From: Oscillospiraceae bacterium
GTDB lineage: Bacteria > Bacillota > Clostridia > Saccharofermentanales > Saccharofermentanaceae
Assembly (NCBI GenBank): GCA_900176545.1
Contig: FWXP01000006.1
Span: 62,001 to 126,000, forward strand
Direction of reading: 5' to 3'
Length of the DNA: 64,000 bases
Shown here piece by piece: positions 7,450-15,281 of this stretch. The notes beneath the pieces are model-generated. The model was not told the DNA's origin. It did not search any database and saw only the letters and a list, made by a program, of their open reading frames with translations. A program made the translations under genes and the position numbers. How positions within the stretch are numbered: the first letter of the stretch is position 1; each line of letters opens with the position of its first letter.

Positions 7450-10076
7450 CAATTCTGAGTTATTTGTTTTTGTTATTCATAGAGCCGATAAAGCTCATGA
7501 TAGAGGTTATATATTTCTATGCATATAAGATCACTGGCAATTGCGCTCTAGCTATCTTATTCTTGAGCCTGACAGTCAATATCCTTGTTCTGCCTCTGTA
7601 TAACCGTGCAGATGATCTTCAGCTTAAAGCGAAGGCTAAAGAGGACGAGATCCGTCCGATGGCCGCCCATATCAAGAAGGTCTTTAAAGGTGATGAGAAG
7701 GTCATGATGCTTCAGACCTTTTATCGTGAGGCGGGATATAGCCCTGTCAATACATTGAAGAGTGCTGTGTCTTTACTTCTTCAGATACCGTTCTTCATGG
7801 CCGCGTACTATTTTCTATCCGAGCTCAAGATGCTTAGCGGCGTATCGCTTGGACCTATAGCTGATCTCAGTCAGCCGGATATGCTCATTAATGCCGGTTC
7901 GCTGAAGATCAATCTTCTTCCGATACTCATGACATTGATAAATATAGTATCGAGTTTTATCTATGCAGGAAAACAATCCCTGAAGGATAAGATCAAACTG
8001 ACAGGTATGGCGCTCGTATTTCTTGTCCTTCTTTACGGATCTCCTTCCGGATTGGTCTTTTACTGGACGCTTAACAACACTTTCTCTCTCGTAAAGAATA
8101 TCATCCTGTGTTTCAGAACACGTTCTGTCAAGCGTATTGACGATAAGACTTATAGAACGGACAAGCTTACGAATACTGTTTTCTTTGTTTCCTGCGGAGT
8201 CATGGCAGTGCTTACCGGTCTTATGATCCCTGCTGATGTGATCTCTCAGAATCCGGCGGAGCTGATCAATTCATATGGAACGGATCTTCACAGTCCGATG
8301 CTCTATCTTGTCAGCAGTGGTCTTATGGCAGCAGGTACATTTCTTATTTGGATACCTCTGTTCTATTACCTTACGGCTAATAAGACAGGAAAGTATGTAT
8401 CGGCGCTAATGGCAGTCTTTGCGACAGCCGGGGCGATCAACTATTATGTCTTCAATAAGAACTTCGGATTCCTTACAAAGAAGATCATTTATGAGCAGAA
8501 GATGGAGTTTACCGTCAAGGATATCCTGATCAATCTTTTGGCGGACTTGGCAGTAGCGGCAATAGTCGTATTTATTTACCTTCGCAAGAAGAAGTTTGTA
8601 AGGACAGGTGTGGCAATCCTTCTTGCTGCAGTTATCTTTCTTGCATCGCTTCCCTGTATTGCGACTGCTGTCTTCTCGGCAGGATATAATCATTCCTATA
8701 ACAATACTGCTGATGATATAAAGATCCAAATGACTACTGAAGGACAGAATGTCGTTGTCATAATGATGGATCGCATGGTCGGTGCGTATATCCCGTATCT
8801 CTTTAATGAGAGACCTGATGTAGCCGCGAAGTTTGACGGCTTTACATTCTATCCCAATACGATATCATTCGGCCTTTATACCAATTTCGGTTCTCCGGCG
8901 CTGTTCGGCGGATATGAGTATACGCCTGCTGAGATGAATTCACGCAGTGACGAATTGCTCGTAGATAAGCATAATGAGGCGCTTTGTGTGATGCCACAGA
9001 TCTTTGCGGATAACGGATGGAACGTCACGGTAGGAGACCCGTCATATGCCAACTATGCTTGGATCCCTGATGTCAGTATCTACGATTACAACAAAGATAT
9101 CAAAGCATATCAGATGGCAGGAGTATTGAATTCCAGGAATGAGGTCCTCGTCGAATGCGGAGATGATTTTGAGACTCGCTTGAACAGGAATCTCTTCTGT
9201 TACGGAGTGATGAAGATCCTTCCATACATTTTTCAGCCATTGGCGTATTCGGACGGTTCATTTAATTACATGAACTTTGCTTATGACGGATATATCGATG
9301 CTTCCTATCAGGGTAATTCTATGCATACTCAAAACGGATATATGGAGAGTTTTCTTCAAGAGAAGACGGTCATCGATAATCTGGATGACATGATGGAGAT
9401 CTCTTCTGATCCCACGAACTGTTTCTTTATGTTTGCTAACGGTATGACACATGAATTGTCGCTTCTTGCGGAGCCTGATTATACTCCCGCGATCTTTGTT
9501 GATAATACGGAGTATGACGCTGCTCATGAAGATCGTTTTGTCGTCGACGGTGTTACGATGCACATGGATACGAATTATCTTACATATGCCACTTATGAGA
9601 GCTATATGGCTACTTGCATAGCATTGGGAGAATGGTTCGATTATCTTAGGGCGAACGGACTTTATGACAATACAAGGATCATTATCGTGGCAGATCATGG
9701 TGATGTCAGGTTGAACCAGTTCGATGATATGGTGGTCGAAGATCCTGATTTTGATGCAGAAGCAGTAAATTCAGTGCTTCTGGTCAAGGATTTTGATAGC
9801 ACGGGTTTTACCGTATCGGATGAGTTCATGACTAATGCGGATACTCCGTTTCTTGCTTTCGAAGGCGTTGTTGATGATCCCGTAAATCCTTTCACGGGTA
9901 ATCCGATAGTAGAAGCGGATAAGACAGAGGAACAGCTTATATATGTCTCTGACAATCTGAATACGCTCCAGAACAGCGGAACACAATTCGAGGACCCTAA
10001 TGCATACTGGATAACGGTACACGATAATATATGGGATGACGAGAATTGGGCTGTCTACGATGGAGTTCCTTACTGA
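7446..10076 (+). CDS. YidC/Oxa1-like insertase fused to a sulfatase/LTA-synthase-like phosphotransferase domain
   Basis: An 876-residue membrane protein with an unusual domain order. Residues 1-225 are a YidC/Oxa1 core: five helices with PLYNRADDLQLKAKAKE after the first pair and GLVFYWTLNN near residue 205. Residues 240-425 add further helices. From about 430 to 876 lies an extracellular alkaline-phosphatase-fold domain: VVVIMMDRM (metal Asp), a T/S-rich nucleophile region YTNFGSPALFGG, FANGMTHELS, and IIIVADHGD near 745, as in LtaS and OpgB enzymes. These transfer phosphoglycerol or phosphoethanolamine groups to envelope polymers. The role of a YidC module fused to such an enzyme is not obvious. 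It follows tRNA-Ala and faces an SGNH hydrolase. Confidence 0.85.
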   Translation: MTILSYLFLLFIEPIKLMIEVIYFYAYKITGNCALAILFLSLTVNILVLPLYNRADDLQLKAKAKEDEIRPMAAHIKKVFKGDEKVMMLQTFYREAGYSPVNTLKSAVSLLLQIPFFMAAYYFLSELKMLSGVSLGPIADLSQPDMLINAGSLKINLLPILMTLINIVSSFIYAGKQSLKDKIKLTGMALVFLVLLYGSPSGLVFYWTLNNTFSLVKNIILCFRTRSVKRIDDKTYRTDKLTNTVFFVSCGVMAVLTGLMIPADVISQNPAELINSYGTDLHSPMLYLVSSGLMAAGTFLIWIPLFYYLTANKTGKYVSALMAVFATAGAINYYVFNKNFGFLTKKIIYEQKMEFTVKDILINLLADLAVAAIVVFIYLRKKKFVRTGVAILLAAVIFLASLPCIATAVFSAGYNHSYNNTADDIKIQMTTEGQNVVVIMMDRMVGAYIPYLFNERPDVAAKFDGFTFYPNTISFGLYTNFGSPALFGGYEYTPAEMNSRSDELLVDKHNEALCVMPQIFADNGWNVTVGDPSYANYAWIPDVSIYDYNKDIKAYQMAGVLNSRNEVLVECGDDFETRLNRNLFCYGVMKILPYIFQPLAYSDGSFNYMNFAYDGYIDASYQGNSMHTQNGYMESFLQEKTVIDNLDDMMEISSDPTNCFFMFANGMTHELSLLAEPDYTPAIFVDNTEYDAAHEDRFVVDGVTMHMDTNYLTYATYESYMATCIALGEWFDYLRANGLYDNTRIIIVADHGDVRLNQFDDMVVEDPDFDAEAVNSVLLVKDFDSTGFTVSDEFMTNADTPFLAFEGVVDDPVNPFTGNPIVEADKTEEQLIYVSDNLNTLQNSGTQFEDPNAYWITVHDNIWDDENWAVYDGVPY

Positions 10077-10105
10077 AAAATGATGCTATGTGCGAATAGC
10101 CGGTG

Positions 10106-10864
10106 TTATAAAGACTCGACCCTTCTTTGATGCTCTGTCATAAGAACCGCATAACTGAATAGGCCGACGCCCCGTCTGGCGTTGGGGTGGAAATCGTTGT
10201 ACATATACCGTTTCTGCCCCTTCTTTTCGATGACGGAGCCGATGATCGGATTGGGGTCTATGCAGATGTATCCTTCGTCTCTGCACCATACAGCGAGAGC
10301 GTCGGAATACTCTATCCTGCGTGCTTGTATATCCTCGGGAAATCCGAAGAAGATCCATGGGGTTATAAAGTAGAATCTTGCGTCGGGGGAGATATTCTTA
10401 AGATGATCGGCGAGGATCTCCAGAGTGTCGGTATATTCCTCTGCAGAAGGAGCGCCGTACCCCTGATCACAGAAGATCACATCGTTGATCCCTATGGCGA
10501 TGACATATACGTCTGCTGCCGGGATATCTTCCATAACTTCGACAAGGGAATCCGATGTCCATCCGCTGCGTGAGATCTCGGATATACTGCCTTCTATGTA
10601 CTGATCCAGATGGTGGTGCCAGGAGATTCCCTTTGTTTCGGTTCCGGCAGAGATACTGTCACCCAGGAAACAGAATGACTTACCGCTTGCCATGTCATCG
10701 AAAAGTTCACTGTCCTTGAGCTCATCGCTCATACGGCCGTAGAAAAAGCAGGGCGGAAATACGGTAAGATACAGTAGGACTATCGCCATAAGAAGGCCGA
10801 CAATATATACAGGCAGTAACTTGCCGGATTTGGCCTTCCCGAGATTTTGAACTTTAGGATCCAT
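10106..10864 (-). CDS. SGNH/GDSL hydrolase, membrane anchored
   Basis: Predicted secreted esterase or deacetylase, 252 residues. One helix (residues 18-38) anchors it, and the catalytic domain is outside. Block I FCFLGDSISAG carries the nucleophile Ser, block III is GINDV, and block V DFHPNARRG carries the Asp-His pair. Enzymes of this kind remove acyl groups from glycans or peptidoglycan. It is convergent with the YidC-sulfatase gene, separated by 29 bases. The ligand is unknown. Confidence 0.88.
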   Translation of the reverse strand: MDPKVQNLGKAKSGKLLPVYIVGLLMAIVLLYLTVFPPCFFYGRMSDELKDSELFDDMASGKSFCFLGDSISAGTETKGISWHHHLDQYIEGSISEISRSGWTSDSLVEVMEDIPAADVYVIAIGINDVIFCDQGYGAPSAEEYTDTLEILADHLKNISPDARFYFITPWIFFGFPEDIQARRIEYSDALAVWCRDEGYICIDPNPIIGSVIEKKGQKRYMYNDFHPNARRGVGLFSYAVLMTEHQRRVESL

Positions 10865-10930
10865 CTTCTGTTCCTCATCGATCGATATAATTCCGTAAAT
10901 ATAATTACTTTATCGTATTTGTTGAACAAA

Positions 10931-10958
10931 TTGTCAATTGTTATATCAAAAGTATAGT
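10931..10958 (+). promoter_or_regulatory. Promoter of the second MATE gene
   Basis: TTGTCA, 16 bases, TATAGT. Transcription would start about nine bases before the ATG at 10974, leaving no room for a Shine-Dalgarno site. AACAA/TTGTT arms around ATTGTCAA overlap the -35 box and could be a repressor site. Confidence 0.6.
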
Positions 10959-10973
10959 GATATTCATATTAGC

Positions 10974-12350
10974 ATGAGTAAAACAAGTAAGAATATTGAG
11001 ATGACCACGGGTAATCTCTGGATCAATATATTAAAGTTCGCACTTCCTCTGGCGCTTACGGGTATCCTTCAGCAGTTATTCAATGCCGCAGATACCGCTA
11101 TAGTAGGAAATTTTACGGGCGATATGGGTTCTATGGCACAGGCTGCCGTAGGTGCCAATACATCCCTTGTATCTATAACCGTCAATCTCTTTATCGGATT
11201 TGCTCTGGGAGCCAATGTAGTCATCGCCAACTCCATAGGGCGTAAGGACAATAAGAGTGCATCCAAGGCTGTGCATACATCTATCGTATTTGCGATTCTT
11301 GCGGGTATCGTTATGGCGATCATCGCTCAGTTTGTCGCAGGTTCTGTCTTCAGGCTTATGGATGTTCCCGAAGACGTCATACCTCTTGCTACGGTATACT
11401 TCAGGATCTATATGGGCGGACTTCCCGTAATAATCCTCTATAACTTCGAAGCTGCGATCTTCAGAGGTACGGGTAATACCAGGACGCCTCTTGCGGCCCT
11501 TGCCGTATCGGGTGTTCTTAACGTTCTCCTCAATCTCTTCTTCGTTTGTGTTCTTCGCATGACCGTAGAAGGTGTCGCCATAGCAACTGTAGCTTCTAAT
11601 GCCGTAAGTTCGGTCATCCTATTTATCCGTCTTATGAAGCAGGACGGAGTAGTTAAGGTGGAGCCCCAAAAGCTTGGTATCGATGTGCAGATATTAAAGA
11701 AGATAATGCGTATAGGTATCCCTGCGGGACTTCAGTCTACCGTATTCGGCGTAGCCAACATAATAATCCAGTCAGCTATCAACAGCCTCGGCACAACAGT
11801 CATGGCAGCGTCTGCCGCTGCATTTAATATCGAGCTCTTTGCTTATTCCGTACTTAACAGCTTCAGCCAGGCATGTACTACATTCGTCGGACAGAACTTC
11901 GGTGCAGGCAAGATAGACAGATGCAAGAAGTCTCTTCTTCTGTGCTTCGCGGAAGGTATAATCGCCATGGCTTTATCGATCGTAATTATCCTTGCATTCG
12001 GCCGCGATATCCTCTATCTCTTCAATAAGGATCCGGAGATAATAGAGACCGGATACATAAGGCTTATGGTCATCTTCTCGGCTTATACGTTTACACTGTC
12101 CTATGAGCTTATGTCGGGATACTTAAGAGGATTCGGAATATCTCTCGTTCCTTCGATCCTTACCATGATCGGAATATGCGGCACCAGGATCACATGGATC
12201 GCCACGGTCTTTCAGACTCATAAGTCATTGGGCTACATAATGGCGGCTTATCCCGTGAGCCTTTCTACTACTGCGTTCCTGATCCTTATCGCTCTTCTTA
12301 TAATAAAGCCTTCGAAGAAATATCAGATCAAGCCGGAATCAGGCAAGTAA
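10974..12350 (+). CDS. MATE family efflux transporter
   Basis: Complete drug/cation antiporter, 458 residues with twelve predicted helices. The N-terminal signature MTTGNLWINILKFALPLAL and QQLFNAADTAIVG, and the second-half equivalents GIPAGLQSTVFG and GQNFGAGK, are characteristic. The ATG at 10974 is chosen because the promoter leaves no transcript for the TTG at 10938. It is unlike the truncated MATE at the left edge in its visible second half beyond family level, so the two are not a recent duplication. Substrate unknown. Confidence 0.95.
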   Translation: MSKTSKNIEMTTGNLWINILKFALPLALTGILQQLFNAADTAIVGNFTGDMGSMAQAAVGANTSLVSITVNLFIGFALGANVVIANSIGRKDNKSASKAVHTSIVFAILAGIVMAIIAQFVAGSVFRLMDVPEDVIPLATVYFRIYMGGLPVIILYNFEAAIFRGTGNTRTPLAALAVSGVLNVLLNLFFVCVLRMTVEGVAIATVASNAVSSVILFIRLMKQDGVVKVEPQKLGIDVQILKKIMRIGIPAGLQSTVFGVANIIIQSAINSLGTTVMAASAAAFNIELFAYSVLNSFSQACTTFVGQNFGAGKIDRCKKSLLLCFAEGIIAMALSIVIILAFGRDILYLFNKDPEIIETGYIRLMVIFSAYTFTLSYELMSGYLRGFGISLVPSILTMIGICGTRITWIATVFQTHKSLGYIMAAYPVSLSTTAFLILIALLIIKPSKKYQIKPESGK

Positions 12351-12421
12351 AGCGGCAGCTTCGAATCAGTAAATTATACCAATAGTATAAAAACTTCTGT
12401 CTTATTTGTATCGTTAGTGTA

Positions 12422-12450
12422 TTCAAAGATCCCTTTCGATGTTCTACAAT
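12422..12450 (+). promoter_or_regulatory. Promoter of the XRE-TPR / ABC exporter pair
   Basis: TTCAAA, exactly 17 bases, TACAAT. The predicted transcript starts near 12457, about 30 bases before the ATG at 12487, and includes the GGGGAGG site. Confidence 0.65.
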
Positions 12451-12486
12451 GATGTCATAAGAGCAAACACACGGGGAGGACATCTT

Positions 12487-13551
12487 ATGAAGACAGATCT
12501 CGGTGATAATATCCGCAAACTGCGCAAGGAAAGAGGCCTTACTCAGGAGCAGCTGGCTGAAGTATTCGGCGTTACCGTAGGTGCCGTGCATAAGTGGGAA
12601 GCGGGGATGTCGAGTCCGGATATAACACTTATCATGGATATAGCGGATTTTTTCGACCTGTCAGTTGATGTCCTCCTGGGATTCGAGCTTCGTGATAACA
12701 GAATGACCGAGCTTTCCGGGCGATTAAAGCAGCTAAGGGCTTCTCAGGATCAGGAAGCCGTTCGCGAAGCCGAGAAGGCACTGAAGAAATATCCCAACTC
12801 CTTTGAAGTAGTACACGAGAGCGCCAATATCTACAGCGCCTTCGGAATGGTCGGCAAGGTAGATAAGAAGCTTTTATCAAGAGCCATGGAGCTGTACGAT
12901 CAGGCAATAAAGCTCCTGCCGCAGAGCACGGACCATAAGGTGGATGAATCGGTGATCTATGGCGAGATAGCTACTATACATATGGCACTTGGACATATAG
13001 ATAAGGCAATAGACCTTTTGAAGGAATATAACTCCGGCGGAAAATACGACAATAAGATCGGATATCTTCTTGCCATGCAGAACAGTAAGGAGGGTGATAT
13101 ATTTCTCTCTTATTCCATCCTTAACGAGATAGACAGGAAGTTCCATACTGTTATAGGTAAGGCGTTTCTTCTTATAAGAAATGGTGCTTACGAAGATGCG
13201 ATAGACCTCTTAAGATGGGGCATCGAATCTGATCTTATATTCAGAAGTGACGATAAGATCAATTTCCTTGATAAACTTCACTGCTATTACTTAGTAGGTA
13301 TCTCCCTGGCACAGTTAAAGCTCAAGGATAAAGATAGCGCAAGAAAGACACTTATCAGTGCCGTAGAGCTGGCAGAAAGATTCGATAAAGATCCGGACTA
13401 CGACGGAAGTAACCTGAGGTTCGTATCCATAGATGCCAGCCGGAAAGCTATAGATGCCACGGGGCAGACTGCCGTGGAGTGCATAGATAATCTTCTGCTC
13501 CGGATAAAAGATCCCGAACTTACTAAGCTTAAAGAAAGTATATCTAAGTAA
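12487..13551 (+). CDS. XRE-type transcriptional regulator with C-terminal TPR domain
   Basis: A 354-residue regulator. Residues 5-60 form the helix-turn-helix (NIRKLRKERGLTQEQLAEVFGVTVGAVHKWEAG, core LTQEQLAEVFGVT). Residues 85-350 are helical repeats with TPR-like spacing. This layout is shared with peptide-responsive RRNPP regulators and with many uncharacterised Clostridia regulators. The start at 12487 follows GGGGAGG; an ATG at 12439 lies inside the promoter and is rejected. It ends 12 bases before an ABC exporter gene, so it probably controls that exporter. The ligand is not known and no small peptide gene is visible. Confidence 0.85.
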   Translation: MKTDLGDNIRKLRKERGLTQEQLAEVFGVTVGAVHKWEAGMSSPDITLIMDIADFFDLSVDVLLGFELRDNRMTELSGRLKQLRASQDQEAVREAEKALKKYPNSFEVVHESANIYSAFGMVGKVDKKLLSRAMELYDQAIKLLPQSTDHKVDESVIYGEIATIHMALGHIDKAIDLLKEYNSGGKYDNKIGYLLAMQNSKEGDIFLSYSILNEIDRKFHTVIGKAFLLIRNGAYEDAIDLLRWGIESDLIFRSDDKINFLDKLHCYYLVGISLAQLKLKDKDSARKTLISAVELAERFDKDPDYDGSNLRFVSIDASRKAIDATGQTAVECIDNLLLRIKDPELTKLKESISK

Positions 13552-13563
13552 AGGAGAGTTCCC

Positions 13564-15279
13564 ATGAGAAAGAATAATATCAAGGCGGAGCCGGTATCCC
13601 GGTTCTACCGTAGTAATCACTGCGCCTTTTTTACGGGCATTATCGCATCGATCCTCACTGCCGGAGTAGGTCTTATCGCTTCACTTCTGATCAAGGGATT
13701 TACCGATACGATGTCAGGTGTCAAGGATGCCATGACATGGGAGGAACTGATGGCCGCCTGCGGACTCTTCCTTATCTTCATATTCGTGGTATTCATCCTC
13801 CGCTATATATCGGAACCGGCCTTTATCAGAAAGGCTCTCATGCAGTATAAGGAGTTTGCTTTCGGAAAGCTTACGGGCAAAGGAATAGCATCCTTTAAGG
13901 ATGAGAATACTTCTTCCTATCTCTCCGCTCTTACCAACGACTGCACATCGATAGAGAACGACTATCTCTCACAGGTCTTTGCCATAGTGACAAAGACGGT
14001 GACTTTCGTTGGAGCCCTTGTCCTCATGCTCGTATCCTCTCCGCTCCTTACCGGTGTAGTCATCCTTCTTATGCTCTTTCCCGTACTTGTATCGGCTCTT
14101 ACGGGCAAGAAGATGCAGGAAGCACAGAAGACTGTATCTGACAGGAATGCTGATCTTACGTCATCTCTTACAGACTGTCTCGGAGGCTTTCAGGTAATAA
14201 AGAGCTTCAAGGCGGAAGAGGAAGCGCAGAAGATGTTCTCCGAGCAGAACCGTAAGCTCGAGGATTCCAAGTATACTTTCCGTAAGCTTGGTATCTTCGT
14301 AGGATCCCTCGGGATAGTATCCGGACTTGTAGCGCAGCTCGGCGTATTTGTAGTCGGTGCATACCTGGCTTCTACGGGAAAAGATCTTACCGCAGGCACG
14401 GTAATAATGTTCATAAACCTCATGAACTTCTTGATCCAGCCCATATCGGAGCTCCCCGGCCTCATCGCCAAGAAGAAGGCAGCGGATGTCCTTATAGATA
14501 AGCTCTCTTCCATGCTTACAAACGGAACCGGGAAAGAGGGCGGAGAAGAAGTAACATCCTTCTCGAAATGCATCTCTTTGGAGAACGTCTCTTTCTCTTA
14601 CGACGGAGAAAGGGAAGTGCTGCACGATATTACCACTGACTTCGTTCCCGGAAAGTCCTATGCGATAGTAGGAGGAAGCGGAAGCGGCAAGTCTACCCTC
14701 TTAAGTCTTCTTATGGCTTCGAGTGATACTTATGATGGCGAGATAAATGTAGACGGAACCGAGATGAGAGATATATCTTCAGAGTCGCTCTACGACCTTC
14801 TTACAGTCATTCATCAGAACGTATTTGTATTCAATTCATCCGTAAGAGATAACGTCACGATGTTCCGTGAATTCGATGACGCCAAAGTAGCCGACGCACT
14901 TCACAGAGCACACCTGGATGAACTTATAAGAGAGCGCGGAGAGGACTATCTTTGCGGTGAGAACGGCAAGGGATTATCAGGAGGCGAGAAACAGCGTATA
15001 TCCATCGCCAGGAGCCTTCTTAAGGATTCGTCCATACTTCTTGCAGATGAGGTTACATCGGCTCTCGATGCCAAGACTTCTCACGAGGTCATAAATGAGA
15101 TATTGGAGCTCAAGGACATGACGAGGATAGTAGTAACCCACGATCTTGATGAGGATGTCCTCGGAAGATACGACGAGATCCTTGTCATGAAGGACGGACG
15201 CATAGAGGAGCAGGGAAGCTTCGAAGACCTCATGAAGGGTGACGGTTATTTTAAGGCATTGTTTACTGTAGGAAGCTGA
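13564..15279 (+). CDS. ABC exporter, fused membrane and ATPase domains
   Basis: Half-transporter of 571 residues that should act as a homodimer. Six helices lie between about residues 20 and 300. The nucleotide-binding domain follows, with Walker A GGSGSGKST near 370, signature LSGGEKQRISIAR, Walker B SILLADEVTSALD and switch VVTHDLDE. There is no N-terminal C39 peptidase domain, so leader-peptide cleavage by this protein is not expected. It is translated from its own AAAGGAG site behind the XRE-TPR gene. It is convergent with the PEP-dependent enzyme gene, only two bases apart. Substrate could be a drug, lipid or peptide. Confidence 0.92.
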   Translation: MRKNNIKAEPVSRFYRSNHCAFFTGIIASILTAGVGLIASLLIKGFTDTMSGVKDAMTWEELMAACGLFLIFIFVVFILRYISEPAFIRKALMQYKEFAFGKLTGKGIASFKDENTSSYLSALTNDCTSIENDYLSQVFAIVTKTVTFVGALVLMLVSSPLLTGVVILLMLFPVLVSALTGKKMQEAQKTVSDRNADLTSSLTDCLGGFQVIKSFKAEEEAQKMFSEQNRKLEDSKYTFRKLGIFVGSLGIVSGLVAQLGVFVVGAYLASTGKDLTAGTVIMFINLMNFLIQPISELPGLIAKKKAADVLIDKLSSMLTNGTGKEGGEEVTSFSKCISLENVSFSYDGEREVLHDITTDFVPGKSYAIVGGSGSGKSTLLSLLMASSDTYDGEINVDGTEMRDISSESLYDLLTVIHQNVFVFNSSVRDNVTMFREFDDAKVADALHRAHLDELIRERGEDYLCGENGKGLSGGEKQRISIARSLLKDSSILLADEVTSALDAKTSHEVINEILELKDMTRIVVTHDLDEDVLGRYDEILVMKDGRIEEQGSFEDLMKGDGYFKALFTVGS

Positions 15280-15281
15280 TA

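Noticed and set aside
12360-12385. Terminator hairpin after the second MATE gene (TTATAC/GTATAA)
   Set aside because: Only six AT-rich pairs with no T run; too weak to call.
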